Source of the DNA: Siphlonurus alternatus
Taxonomy: Eukaryota > Arthropoda > Insecta > Ephemeroptera > Siphlonuridae
Reading direction: 5' to 3'
NCBI GenBank assembly: GCA_949825025.1
Contig: OX463778.1
Span: 12,548,171-12,612,170, forward strand
DNA length: 64,000 bases
Shown here: positions 11,230-23,172 of the stretch, piece by piece
Numbering within the stretch: position 1 is the stretch's first letter
Layout: every line of letters starts with the position of its first letter
Notes under the pieces: generated by a model
The model's database searches: none
The model's input: only the letters and a program-made list of their open reading frames with translations
Told to the model about the DNA's origin: nothing
Translations under genes and position numbers: made by a program

Positions 11230-11547
11230 GAGTATTGACCCCAAGAATTTTTATTGCAAAAATGGATAGAGGGTACAAAGCTACTATGCCACTCTGATTT
11301 TTGTCAGATTTTTTCAGAGCCTGGAAAGTATTTCTAGAAAATTTTAATGAGGTCGAATTTGAACCTATGCACCTTTAGGTCCTACCCTTTTATTAATAAG
11401 AGAGGCGTCAAGAGGTGTCACTTTCTCTGTACTTTCAATAATTTTTTAAACATATTTCCTGGACTTAAAAATCTAAAAAATATTATAGTAACATAACTTT
11501 GCACCATATTCCATTTCTGCAATAAAAACCTTTGAGGGTCGATGCTC
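11230..11547. mobile_element. Foldback MITE, family A-II, with tRNA-like B box
   Basis: GAGTATTGACCCC and GGGTCGATGCTC form the outer ends. TTTTATTGCAAAAATGGATA against TATTCCATTTCTGCAATAAAA forms the inner ends. At 11351-11366 the minus strand reads AGGTTCAAATTCGACC, a B-box-like string shared with the 9197 copy. Confidence 0.8.
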
Positions 11548-11624
11548 AAATGCATTGAAGATTAATTAATCGTGCGCTATGATGAACAGGAAAATGGAAT
11601 AAAAAAACAAGTCAGTCAATTTCT

Positions 11625-11670
11625 TATTTGGAAGTATAACCGGAGGTGTTGATTTCCTGTCTTTCCTAAT
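11625..11670. mobile_element. Partial family G fragment
   Basis: GGAAGTATAACCGGAGGTG followed by TTTCCTGTCTTTCCT resembles the start of family G copies (compare 46984-47025, where CCGGAAGTG is followed by GGTTTCTGTCCTTCCTG). It abuts the fuller copy to its right. Confidence 0.4.
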
Positions 11671-11677
11671 CATATTT

Positions 11678-11902
11678 TAGGGTATAATTTACATGATATT
11701 TCCTCCGGAAGTAGCCGGAAGTGCAGCGTTTTTGTTTCTTCCGATTCGTATTTCAGTGTTACAATTTTACACATAGGTCAGTAACTCGTACTGCAAACCA
11801 CTTTGAAAAAGTTTCTATATAGAATTACAAACACAATGGTAAAAAAAAAATCTCACACTTCCGGCTATTTCCGGAGAGTCTCTTAAACTAATTCTAGTGT
11901 AT
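11678..11902. mobile_element. MITE, family G, with paired CCGGAAGT motifs
   Basis: The left arm carries CCTCCGGAAGTAGCCGGAAG and the right arm CACTTCCGGCTATTTCCGGA, with AT-rich tips related to TACAGTCAAATTAATTT. The family recurs at 27427, 45803, 46961, 51425, 54084 and 55107. TA at the tips in better copies and CAGTC ends suggest Tc1/mariner-type mobilisation. Confidence 0.7.
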
Positions 11903-12736
11903 TCAACGTTACAAAACAGAATGGAAAAAAACAGGATATTCACAAACTTCATAGTTCTGGAGAAAAATATAAAATTAATTTGAAAGTAAATATTTATAAA
12001 AAGTGCTTAGAGTTTCTAAATGTACTGTAATAGTCGATAGAACGAGCAAAATTAAAAAAAAATCACGAGTGAAAAAAAGAAGCTGATTAAAAAGAGTGTT
12101 ACACTTTGAATCTTGTCGACCTTATAATTTTACACTTTTAATATGTTATATCAAAAGAATTTTCTCTCATTTCAAATATTTTTTCTATGAAATACTTTTG
12201 AACTATGAGAGTTAATGAGAAGCAATTTCTAGAAAAAAAAAATGCACCTGAAACTTTGTAATAAATTTTCAATCTCAATACTGTACATACAGATATTTAA
12301 AAGATTATACTTATGAAATAATATGTATAAAATACAGTATTTTATGGACTTTCATAAACATATATTATAAATTATTATTTTATATTAAGTATGTATACTG
12401 TTAGTTATATTTTGTAAATTTAAGCACTGAATCATAAATGACAAGTTTTTTTTTATGCTAATGTTTATTATAAATATTACAATAATTAATAATGCATTAA
12501 GTAACGAGAAATGATTTGTACGAATGGTTCTTGGAAATTGCTTTAAGCCTTTAAAAAAGGGGCGCTAATAGTAGCAAAATTTCCATATTTATTCTCATGA
12601 ATTAAAAATGAATTATTTAAACACAAAATTATGCTGTATAAAAGGTATTAAATAATTCGACAATAAGAGAATGATTTAATATGATACCCAATACGATAAT
12701 AAACATAACAATTCATGTGTATATATACTGTATATA
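11903..12736. other. Non-coding AT-rich interval
   Basis: AT-rich with many poly-A runs; ends in TATATA repeats that form the target of the long palindrome. No gene recognised. Confidence 0.5.
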
Positions 12737-13670
12737 CAGATTGGCCCAGAAATGGTGTTCCGATCGTACGCTAAATTTTCGGCGGGAGGACTTTCAGCTA
12801 GAAAGTTGAAATTTGGCATACATAAAGCCAAGGGTTGTAAGTTTTTTTGACATGTGTTAGAATTTTTTTAAAATCACTCTTTCATGACTTTTTAGTGGTG
12901 GATTCATGATTTGCATTACTTCCTTATGGGATTTCCATGTTAAATTAAGTTGATAGAAAAATTTTGTCTGATCAGCGCCAATTTTTTTTTCTGGGGGGTT
13001 CAAAACACGTTGAATCTAATAGTGTAATTTAAAATGTGATAAAAACAACCCCTAACGACATATTGACCCTTACTACCTTAAAAAATTATTGTATCCAAAT
13101 TTTGACATTACCATTAAAACGAGCTTATTTTTTTTACCTCAGAAAACACCTTTAAATTTTTTAAATTGGAGTTAGTTAAGGATTTAATTTTTAGGGGTTG
13201 GTATTTTCACCCCTAATGATGAAATCCTTAAATGTCTCCGATTTAAAAAATTCAAAGATGTTTTCTGGAGTAAAAAATAAGTTCGTTTCAATGGTAGTGT
13301 CAAAATTATGATACAATTATTTTTTAACATAGTAAGGGTCAATATCTTGTTAGGGGTTGTTTTTATCACATTTTAAATAACACCATTAAATTCAGCGTGT
13401 TTTGAACACCCCAGAAAAAAAAATTTAGTGCGTATCAGACAAAATTTTTCTATCAACTTAATTTAACATGGAAATCCCATAAGGAAGTAATGCAAATCAT
13501 GAATCCACCCCTAAAAAGTCATGAAATGATAATTTAAAAAAAAATCTAACACATGTCAAAAAAAACTTACAACCCTTGGCTTTATGTATGTCAAATTTCA
13601 ACTTTCTAGCTGAAAGTCCTCCCGCCGAAAATTTGGCGTACGATCGGAACACCATTTCTGGCCCAGTCTG
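12737..13670. mobile_element. Long foldback element, arms of about 450 bp
   Basis: CAGATTGGCCCAGAAATGGT opens the left arm and ACCATTTCTGGCCCAGTCTG closes the right. The arms keep pairing through CGATCGTACG, AGCTAGAAAGTTGAAATTTG, CCAAGGGTTGTAAG, TTCCTTATGGGATTTCCATG, AACAACCCCTAA and AACACC/GGTGTT-type blocks to a centre near 13200. TA (or TATA) flanks both ends. CAG/CTG tips with a TA target fit a Tc1/mariner-type non-autonomous foldback. It encodes nothing; the 61-codon frame at 13184-13369 is a shadow in an arm. Confidence 0.9.
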
Positions 13671-14528
13671 TATATGTATGTATATATAAGTGGGTATAAT
13701 TATTATATATTAAATTTCAATTATTATTTTGTTTATTTAAATCAAATTTGTGAAAATTATTTTATGATATAGGCTGGAGACGTCCTACATCATGTCTATA
13801 AACTTATGGAAATACTGTACTAATTATACTGTATGTGATTCAATAAACAAATAAAGCAAATACTTTCAATTTTTTTTAATTAAAAAAGAAATCGACAAAT
13901 GAATGACTTTATTTACATTTGTCTAGTGTGACCTTTATGTTTTAAAATATGCGCTTACATTTAATGTTATTTTACATAAATTTGTACCTGGACTGAAAAA
14001 AAAAGTTAATAAAATAAATTTCAGACTAGCATATTTTTATGTAAACTTTAATTTATACATACAAAGAAAATAATATATAATTTATATTTTCCATTACAAC
14101 AACTGTAAGCGCAATAAAGTAATTATTTTGAACGTATAATTATTTGTTACAAAAGTGAGTTGTCAGTAGTGATCACGTTAAATTAAATTTTCTCGGTAAC
14201 AAAACTCATTACATGAGGGTGGTAACAAATTCATTACATTATTCCACTTGCTCACGAAGGCTTACCGTTCGCCAGATGAGTCAGCTGATGTTGTTGAAAT
14301 TAGCACCACAATAGTGAGGCAATGATGGATGCCATACAGAAATAACCATCAATCATCCTTATTATAAATGAAACTTTATAGTTGTTGTGTGTTTTACAAA
14401 TAGAACTTGTTCAATATTTGTGGTAAATAATCCAGGTTGTTTGCTTTGGGCGTGGTGAGAGATAATACTAATTTTTATAACTGCATGGTGACTCTTTGTG
14501 ATACGTCACCATAGACAAAATCTAAGAA
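13671..14528. other. Non-coding AT-rich interval
   Basis: AT-rich with a modestly GC patch at 14160-14480. No supported gene. Confidence 0.5.
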
Positions 14529-14660
14529 AGGCTCAGATCCAGAAAAAAACATTTTGGGGAGGGCTACCAATGTTAAAACAAAAGGGAGTGGGGGAGTGCC
14601 TATATTTCCCATGTTAAATCCAACATTAGGGGGAAACCCTCTACCCCTGGATCCGCACCT
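14529..14660. mobile_element. Small MITE, AGGNNCRGATCCAG ends
   Basis: AGGCTCAGATCCAG at the left pairs with CTGGATCCGCACCT at the right. The interior has G-runs (GTGGGGGAGTGCC) and two ATGTTAAA/TTTAACAT-like pieces. GCGGATCCAG-type tips occur in hAT-like MITEs, but no target duplication is seen. Confidence 0.45.
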
Positions 14661-14943
14661 CACTCACCTAACTGTAAGAGGTAGGCATTCATTATAGTAA
14701 ACAAGACACAATTTTCTATGTAACCATGGCATGTTGTAAATTGTAGGTGTAAGGTCTGATATTCATTAGTACCATTCTTCAGTGTGCACAAAATCTTCTA
14801 CTCGTTGACAAAGTATTGTTGGTATTATGTCTATCCAGTGAAGGCAATAACATGGGGCAGATGCTGATTTACATGACATTACGTTATGTGCTATATTAAT
14901 ATATAAATAATATATATTATATATGTCAAGCAAAATTATGTAT

Positions 14944-14985
14944 TGTACACTCCATTCAAATATAAATGTCCGATCCGACTGTATA
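14944..14985. mobile_element. Half copy of the 8022 foldback family
   Basis: TGTACACTCCATTCAAATAT with AAATGTCCGATCC matches the left arm at 8023-8060 almost base for base. No right arm follows. Confidence 0.5.
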
Positions 14986-14998
14986 TTAAAAGGATTCA

Positions 14999-15296
14999 GG
15001 CCTCAAATTACAAATTAGACAGTCACCAAGTGTTGTTAGAGTGTTGTTACATTTCGCATAATTTTTTCTCCACAAGCGGTGCAGGCGTGCGAAGTTGCGG
15101 TGCAAATTAAGAAATTTAGTCCCTGCTAACGTCACAACTCAATGCTAATGGGGGGTGGCTGTGAGATGTGACGTCAGCAAAGACTTTCTTTGCAGCGCAA
15201 TTTTGCACGGTCGCAGCGTGCAGATAAAAATACTGCAAATGTTGATTATGCACTCGAACAATACTTTGATGTCTGTCTAATTTGTAATTTGAGGTC
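14999..15296. mobile_element. Foldback MITE, CCTCAAATTACAAATTAG ends
   Basis: CCTCAAATTACAAATTAGAC pairs with GTCTAATTTGTAATTTGAGG. The inner arms also pair: CTAACGTCACAACTCA on the left with TGAGATGTGACGTCAG on the right. A TGACGTCA octamer is at 15169-15176. It is about 298 bp with no coding capacity, and I saw no second copy. Confidence 0.8.
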
Positions 15297-16275
15297 TCTT
15301 TATTTTTTTATTCATCTATATTTTGAACAAATGTAAAAGCTTAAAGAGATTCTATCTAAGATTAATAAGATATATAATAGAATTTGAAATTAAAATAATA
15401 AGTTATCACATGTACTAATTAATGTAAGTTAATTGGATACTTAAGTCTTACGATTCTACTTAAATAACTGAAGTTTTAGAAACGACTATAATAGTATATA
15501 ATGGATTCATTAGTTTGAACTGCTGATGGTTTTGAATATTGCAAGCAATTTAAAACCGTTGATATGCGAAATTTGAAAGTATTAACAGCTTCAATAACTT
15601 TCATTTGTAGAGCAAATAATATTTTATAACTTTATAGACTGATTTTATAAAATCATTGTTTAAATATTATTTTTATCTATCAAATTTCAATAAAAAAATT
15701 GTCAAAATACACTTTAAAAATATTTGTTCTTACTAGCTTGTTAGTTGATCGCCTTAGGAAGAATAAAAAAAGTCTCTTTTTACATGAAACTTCTACTATA
15801 TTATCTTTACAGTTCTTTTTTTTTTTAATACAGCCTTCCAGGTATATAATTTTTTTTTTATTAATGAATTTCCGTCTTTAGTTTCATAGCAACAACGTGA
15901 GCCACTTACTCATTAGTTATTATCTTTGTAGTACATGAAAGGAAGTCGTGAACAAAGTTAAAATGACAAGATGGTTTTATTACTTCATAAAATGTAGCAA
16001 AGGTAATTGCAATATAGTTTATTTGATAAGATTAAGATGAACATGTACATACAAGTTTATGATGTTACGTTGGAATATACCTATTGACAAGATTAACTTT
16101 ATACAGGTTAAGTCATCTATTTGACCAATGTTAAAAGGCTTAGCCAATTATATTCAAGTATTTTAGAACCTATTGTGCCGTGAAATTTTGAATACACCCA
16201 CTGTGCAAAAATATTTTTTAAATTTCGGGGTGCAATGGGTCCTGAAAAAAAAATAGCACAATATTCACGCGTGTC
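15297..16275. other. Non-coding AT-rich interval
   Basis: AT-rich; the 60-codon frame at 15699-15881 is in poly-T-rich sequence and not credible. No gene recognised. Confidence 0.5.
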
Positions 16276-16665
16276 TTAAGGTAGAGATAACGCCGATCAG
16301 CTGTTCGACGTAGTCTCCTTTGATTAACATGTAAACCTTAGCAAATTCACAAAAATTCTGAAATTTGTTGAGAGGCACATTTTAGTGCCTAAAAGCCATA
16401 GAAAAAGTTTCAAAACAATTTAATGAGCCGATTTTTTTAAATTAATTTTTAGTTTGTCCCTCCATGGGAAAGCCCTATACTGAAAATTAAAAAAATTATT
16501 TAAAAAAAAATCGGCTCATTAAATTGTTTTGAAATTTTTCCCATGACTTTTAGGTACTAATATCTGCCTCTCAAAAAATTGCAGAATTTTTGTGAATTTG
16601 CTAAGGTTTACATGTTAATCAAAGGAGACTCAACAAACAGTTGATCGGTATTATCTCTATCTTAA
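16276..16665. mobile_element. Foldback MITE, family C, TTAA flanks
   Basis: TTAAGGTAGAGATAACGCCG at the left pairs with CGGTATTATCTCTATCTTAA at the right. The arms run through CTTAGCAAATTCACAAAAAT and ATTTTTGTGAATTTGCTAAG, and AATTTAATGAGCCGATTTTT and AAAAATCGGCTCATTAAATT. TTAA lies at both tips (16276-16279, 16662-16665). The arms are better preserved than in the 3823 copy, implying a younger insertion. Confidence 0.85.
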
Positions 16666-17529
16666 CCTGTATAAAGCCAACCTTGCCTACTGATAAAATC
16701 GAGAGAAGGAAGGGGGGGGGGAGTCAAACTGCTTTTTAATGTTACTGTCAGAACGTAAACATAGTCAGAGAGATGTGATGCATTTTATGGGTAAAGTGGC
16801 GACATTCTCTCGATACAGGACAAACGCATTACCTGTCCGTACTCAGTTCTAGTGATGATCATTTCAAACACTTTTGCTATTAAATTTATAACGCTATCAT
16901 ATTTTTGTTTTATCTACTATGAAATTATTTATTTTATTATCTTTGTGATATTTTATACATTTTACAAAATTTCAGATGTAAATTATTTTTTTATTTTCTT
17001 CCTAAAAGCTTAAAAAAATCTCATAATGGATTATAAAAAAAAATGTAGAATAAATCTTTTGCTAGCTTAGAATTCTCTGTAATATTTATAATAAAACGTC
17101 TGAAAGAACGGCAACTGGGATTTAGCTAGTAAAAACCTAAAAACGCACAAAATAATATTTATTGTTATATGTAAAGAAAAATACGACCCTTATCTCACTT
17201 TACTGATGGTAGCTTTAACATTGTTTACAAGAAAAACCAAAGAAAATAAGGTTATAGCGGTACAGGCAATAAATATATTTCCTTGGCAAATGTTTATAGA
17301 AACAAATTGTAACTCCTGTACTATAACAAGTGTTGCTGAAAATGCAAGTACTATAATTTCATTTGTTATTTTCTCTTCCAAAATTTAAAATATTGAGATA
17401 TTTATTTATAAATCATCTCTACACCTTATGAATAATTTAATTATTGAATACATGGGCATCATAGACAACCTGTATGATTTTTTTTATTTGAAATTTAAAA
17501 TTTCAACATAGAGGAGTCAAAATTAAAAC
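16666..17529. other. Non-coding AT-rich interval
   Basis: AT-rich with a G run near 16710. Overlapping antisense frames at 17190-17388 are chance palindromic frames. No gene recognised. Confidence 0.45.
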
Positions 17530-17815
17530 TTAACCCTAGCATTACCAAGGCATTTTTTTTGTCACATGCTATTCCAAGGGAGGGGGGAGGGGTCAAAACG
17601 ACTAGCCATTTAAATTGCATGTTAAAAAAATAAGTAAAGTTTTTTCTCACTATTTTTTTTTTTTTTTTGGAAATAATACATTGGTTGGGTGGCTAAACTA
17701 GGGATTGCAATTTTTTTAGAAATTTTGGGGTAATATTTTATACTTTTTCCCGTTTTAAAAGAGGATCGGGTTGTATCGACCCCCCTCCCCCCCTTCGTAA
17801 TGTTGGTAATGTTTA
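17530..17815. mobile_element. Possible foldback relic, TTAACCCTAG left end
   Basis: TTAACCCTAGCATTACCAAG at the left, AATGTTGGTAATG at the right, and G-rich (AAGGGAGGGGGGAGGGGTC) against C-rich (GACCCCCCTCCCCCCCTT) inner blocks. The inner blocks are low-complexity, so pairing there is weak evidence. A CCCTAG tip next to TTAA recalls piggyBac-type ends. Confidence 0.35.
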
Positions 17816-19183
17816 TTTTGTTACTGTAAATTTTTTTATTTATTTTAATGCTCTAACATATATTTTAAAAACGAGATGATAGATAGACGTTACAAACAAG
17901 TAAAAAATTACCAACACATAAATCGATGTCCTCAATCGTTATTATATATTTGCAATAAAAATTTGATGAGTTTGCAATTTTAGTTTATAGAGCAAAAAAA
18001 GAACTAGAAAACAATCATAGCTGCAGAAGTGGAGTAATAATTTCATGGCGATCTACTTAAAGCTTGTATTACATGATACAATTTTTACATACAAGAAAAT
18101 TGATCTATATATTAAATATAATACATCCGGCAGTTTAATCAAAAAATAAAGCTGAAGTTTTCTTGTAAATAGAATTTTTATACAATAATTAGATAATCAT
18201 GGTATCGTATAATAATTTATTACTTCTCTGTTTTTTTGTTTTTTTTTCTTTCTAATATGCCTTGCGAGTATACAAATTGCTCTGGTTGCATATTTATAAA
18301 TAATTGATGTTATAAAAGACTACAATTTCTTTTTTTTTTATATACATATCACTATTTTTTAACTTTTTTTAAACAAACAACGGAATTATGTATGGTATAT
18401 ACACACAATTTAAATCACATTACAAATTAACAAATGTTATAATAAACACAGATTGACATCATACATGATGGTAATTCACATGTATATGACAGTATATGTT
18501 ACATACACATTGACTTGACAGGAATGACTAATGAATTATATTTGATGGCAGTGTACGACATAAAAGCATGTCCGAACCTGCCAATCACTTAGAAAAGTGA
18601 CCATCACGTGGGAAAGAAGACCTAGATATCTTCTCATGTAAAAAGAGAGTGTGGAGATGAAATGAACGGACGTGAATAATGGATGAAGGTGTCGAGTAAC
18701 GTGTGAAGTGGGATTATTAAGGCGTCGAGTCACAGGACTTTGTGCCTATCTCCTCCTGTATTTTAACGTTAACGCTCGTAAAGAAAGGTTCGTACCTACC
18801 GTTGAATGACGTCATATAGTTCTTTAATATTCCACACTCGTATTTATATTGGTAAATATAAATATAAAATAGGCTCATGAATTTTATTAAACAATGTTCT
18901 TTTATACGTTTCTTTTTTGTTTCTTTAAGAATAGTTTTATATTTTATAGAATTTGATTTTTCTCTTCGTTCTATTTTGGTAGAACGAGTTCATTTAAGTT
19001 AATGAACTTAATAAGGAAAAGAAAATTGCTGTAAAAATAATATACTAAAATATTCATAGTATGAATTAACAAAAAAAAATGGAAATTTTTGTCTCATTTA
19101 AATTAAATTTATATTCTAAGATGGCCCAGACAAAATAAATGTACAAGTTAATAGGTTCTGTGACCTTTGCTCTATCCCACCCA

Positions 19184-19186
<3 letters not shown>
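17816..19186. other. Non-coding AT-rich interval
   Basis: AT-rich; a TGACGTCA octamer at 18807-18814. The minus frame at 18536-18733 shows no domain. No gene recognised. Confidence 0.45.
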
Positions 19187-19255
<69 letters not shown>

Positions 19256-19321
19256 CGTTTGTCTGTTTCTCACTCTCCCATTCTCTCTATTTGTCTCTCC
19301 CCCGCTCTCACGCTCTCTCAC

Positions 19322-19369
<48 letters not shown>

Positions 19370-19497
19370 TCCTTCCTCCTTCTCTCCCTTCTCTCTCTCG
19401 CTATCTCCCACCCTTTTTGTTTGGTTCTCTCCAGCTCTCCCACTCTCTCTGTTTGTTTCTCACTCTCTTTATCTCTTTATCTCACTATTCTCTCTCC

Positions 19498-19570
<73 letters not shown>

Positions 19571-19612
19571 TCTCTTCCACTATCCGGCTCTCTACACTCT
19601 CTACTCTCTCTC
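19187..19612. repeat. (CT)n-rich microsatellite cluster
   Basis: Long pure CT tracts at 19187-19251, 19325-19367 and 19500-19566, separated by degenerate CT-rich sequence. The SLSLSL and ERERER frames here are repeat translations, not genes. Confidence 0.97.
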
Positions 19613-19979
19613 TAGTGTGTGTACCTCACCATATGCTAATTTATAGGAAAGACGCGGCGGCAACCTCAGTTGGAATTGGCTGCGGTTTCATGTTCCGGAT
19701 TGCTCAACCACAAGTAAGAGCTGCTGCAAATCGAATTCATTGCCATACATTGATTTATCCCCCATGTACGCGTCGCCTGCTCAATGAAATTGTAGACCGC
19801 AGGAAAGGGATGATCCTGCTGAAGAGAGGGAGCAGGGGGGTCGGTCTGGCAGAAAAAAGCACTCTGAAACATGTGGGACATGTCTGCTTAGAAAACAAGA
19901 TTTATAAAACATGTTTTAAAAGTAATGAGATATTATCCCTAAAAAAAGGCTCACATGCCATGTAGAGCCAGGGATATTG
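19613..19979. other. GC-balanced non-coding patch
   Basis: Balanced base composition from about 19645 to 19860, unlike its surroundings, and one CAAGTAAG donor-like string near 19711. A frame running out of the CT array through this patch has no recognised domain. It could be an old exon or repeat; not called. Confidence 0.3.
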
Positions 19980-20100
19980 AAGGTGATTCACGAAAGATTT
20001 ATTCGGAGTTCTCAATAACCATGGTTAGCACCAGTCTAAATCAATTACAGTAAACGTGGTTAGTGAGAAATCTGGTTAACTTTCTTCGTGAATTAAGCCC
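19980..20100. mobile_element. MITE, family F
   Basis: GGTGATTCACGAAAG at the left pairs with CTTTCTTCGTGAATTAAGCC at the right. The inner blocks are AATAACCATGGTTAGCACC and AAACGTGGTTAGTGAGAAA, the family F arm motif. Confidence 0.7.
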
Positions 20101-20378
20101 ATGATGTTCCAAATTTTAATCTTTATTTCGCTTCATTTTTTTTTACCTTCTAAATACATCATATTTTAAAATTTCTTATTACACATGAATTTTATAATTT
20201 TTTTCACCTGCAATGAATATGAAAAATGAGACCCTAGAGCCCCACTTGACATTAACCGTTCTGTCACAAGTATTATGTACACTAAAAGTATCTCAGAACA
20301 TTTTCCATTGCAACTTCTAGCTCAAGAGCACGCTGATCCGTTTAACAGGTTGCGTTTATTTTTGTTGTTTTTCTGCCA

Positions 20379-20707
20379 ATGGACAACATACATGAAATTT
20401 TTTTATTAAAGAAATGAATAGAGGGTACCAAACTATGCTACTCTGAATTTTTTCAGATTTTTTTGAGACCCAGAACTATTTTTAAATAATTATTGAAAGT
20501 GCGGCCACGCCCCCTGGAGGCGTCAATAGGCGTCCAGTCTATATCCTTTTTATTAAGGCTGCAGGGGTGCCAACTGAAATCTCAGGACTTTCAATAATTA
20601 TTTAAAAATAGTTCCGGGTCTCAAAAAAATCTGAAAAAATTCAGAGTAGCATAATTTGGTACCTTCTATTCATTTCTACAATAAAATTTTTCATGTATCT
20701 TGTCCAT
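20379..20707. mobile_element. Foldback MITE, family A-I
   Basis: Tips ATGGACAACATACATGAAAT and TTTTTCATGTATCTTGTCCAT. Interior TAGAGGGTACCAAACTATGC against GCATAATTTGGTACCTTCTA. GC-rich centre GGCCACGCCCCCTGGAGGCG as in the 8174 copy. The paired CAATGG and CCATTG just outside suggest that the terminal repeat runs a few bases further. Confidence 0.85.
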
Positions 20708-22510
20708 TGCGAAGCGATTTTAATGGGGAGGGAGATTCATTCCAATCAAATTACTACAGAGATATTTAAATGATATATTTGAAATTAAATTGTGGGATAA
20801 GGTACCACTTCTTCGATCTACAATTGAACTAAATCGTTAGCTAAAGATCCATCCTGTTTTATCGAAGTATGAAAACCGGGCCTATTTTCTGTAAATAAGT
20901 TTGTGTCAGTTTAAAACGAAATGAATGTGTTATAGTGGCAAATAACTATGTAAAAAAAAAAAAATCAAATACCATGCCCTACTATTTTCATTGTCAACAT
21001 ATTATTAAGATTCAACACAATTAATTAATTTTTACTTTTTATTTAATAATATAAATTTTTATACGTGTATTTGCAGAGCAGAGAAAAGGGTATACTACAG
21101 ACTACAAGTCGATAACGTCTAGCTCGGTATATGCGTCAAGCGGGTTGTGATGAACCCAAACGCCACATATACTCGAGTGAATAGCTCTCCGATAAGAAGC
21201 TCCAACATGTTGTGCCAAGCAAGCACTTTGGCGAACGTCCCAAAACTTGCCGATTACTGACACCTCATTTGAACTCTGGAAATGATAAATTTGACTTGTT
21301 GATGAGATTTCGTTGGAAGTGGGAGGAAGAAAAGTTGAAACACACATAAAACAACTTAAAAGGAAATAATAAATCAATACATAGAAAATCAATGTTTTTG
21401 ATATATCTTAGACCAGTGTGGATTTTTAGAACATGCAGTGATAAAATTTCATTTAAGAACACAAAATATTATTTTATTTGAAAATAGCTATGAATAAATT
21501 TATTAATTAATGCAAAAAGTGTTCAGCATGTAATTATATCTTTCAATATTTCCATAGCAATCGCTTACTTTTAAGAACCTTCAAGAGATTGTAAAATTTT
21601 ATAATTACTCACAACACGTAAAGTTTACTTCCCGCCTATCGTAAACGTTCAAACAGTTGCATAAATTACAGGGGTTCTCGCACCACCAAACAAAAAGATT
21701 TTTTTTTACTATCTCAACATAATTTTATAGGATTTTGACCTTTAAATATTTGTCTTATCTAATATGATAAGGTTTAAAGTCCCTTCTAAAAATTTAAATG
21801 TGAATTCTCAGTTAATGAGATACAACATAATTCTGTATAAGCTATATATGCTGATTTTGTGATTGTTGTATTTCAGTAGCACTCTGTATATACCGTAGTT
21901 AATGATCTGTACTGTAAAGCTATATAAACGTACAAAATATATTCATGTATATATTTCAGTTTAGACCTTTTTCAGTAAAGTAAAAAGAAGAGAGGTGAAA
22001 AGAGGATTTTATAAACAAAAAGGTACTTCGCATGTTCAAAGTTTTTAAGAACCCTTCACTTTATTCTCATTACATAATCTCATAACTTACATACTATATA
22101 TGTACAATTTATATACTATGAAACCATAATCAAGATTCATAACTTGTGCATTTATTTAATGTAAACCAAAATATGAATTTATATGATATGCAAAGACAGG
22201 ATTTATGCTAAGAGTTGATGAGGTGATGATATACGTTCTTGAGATGAGAGAAGAGAAATATGCGCAACTAGTTCAAACAACCTTTTGCTATAGAAGCGCT
22301 GGTAAATGTCTGTTTTTTCAAGACACGTTGCTTCTTTTATTTTGTGGTTGAATTTTTTTTCTCGTTTTTTTCTAGACCGTCCATTCTTCATAGCTTATCT
22401 TACTGCTACTGCTGCTTGTATTAGTTGAGGAGGGGATGTATGGTACGAACGAAGGTGAAGAAAAAGTGTGGTGGGCGGAGACACATTTCGTGCAGTAGAA
22501 CCCACGCATG
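20708..22510. other. Non-coding AT-rich interval
   Basis: AT-rich; GC-balanced patches at about 21100-21250 and 22390-22510. No frame shows a known motif; no RNA recognised. Confidence 0.45.
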
Positions 22511-22675
<165 letters not shown>

Positions 22676-22915
22676 GGAGTTGACAGTGGTAGCTGGCAAT
22701 ATCACACACTATATATATACTATACATTTCATACTCTTGTTTTTGCACATTGTAACAATATTGCCACACTCAAACTTATATTGTTTGTATAGCACTTTAA
22801 CTTTGAAACATTGATTTCATTTTTTTTCAAACATAACAAGAAACCAAAATATTGTAAATCAATATTATATTATACATTTTGTATTTTGGTTTATTTTCAG
22901 GTAATAGCTGTTGGT

Positions 22916-23018
22916 TTACTCGTAGCCTTGTAATATTTCCCACATGCAGCCTTGTTATTCTGTGTTATTTTTACGGGACATGCCATGGTGATTAACAAGG
23001 CTGCAAAGGGAATTTTTA
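22916..23018. mobile_element. Family E MITE, first of two adjacent copies
   Basis: ATTTCCCACATGCAGCCTTG pairs with CAAGGCTGCAAAGGGAATTT around a centre with TGTTATTTTTACGGGACATG. The outer tips are degraded. Confidence 0.65.
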
Positions 23019-23051
23019 TGACCGTACAATACAAAACTATTTTTTATTAAA

Positions 23052-23172
23052 ATGTACACTCTTCGCCTAAGAAAATTTCCCTTTACAGCCTTGTTAATCA
23101 TCAAGCCATGTGTTATTCTTACGAGGCATGTTGATGAACAAGGCTGCAAAGGAAAAATTTCTGAGGCGACGA
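23052..23172. mobile_element. Family E MITE, second adjacent copy
   Basis: TGTACACTCTTCGCCTAAGA with AAATTTCCCTTTACAGCCTTG pairs with CAAGGCTGCAAAGGAAAAAT and CTGAGGCGAC. It lies only 33 bp from the first copy, in the same arrangement. Confidence 0.7.

Noticed and set aside
17190..17388. Opposed frames on both strands of about 60 codons
   Set aside because: Chance mirror frames in AT-rich sequence with no domain.
19139..19965. Long plus-strand frames of SLSLSL type, one continuing for 224 codons
   Set aside because: They are translations of the CT microsatellite; the part after the array has no recognisable domain.
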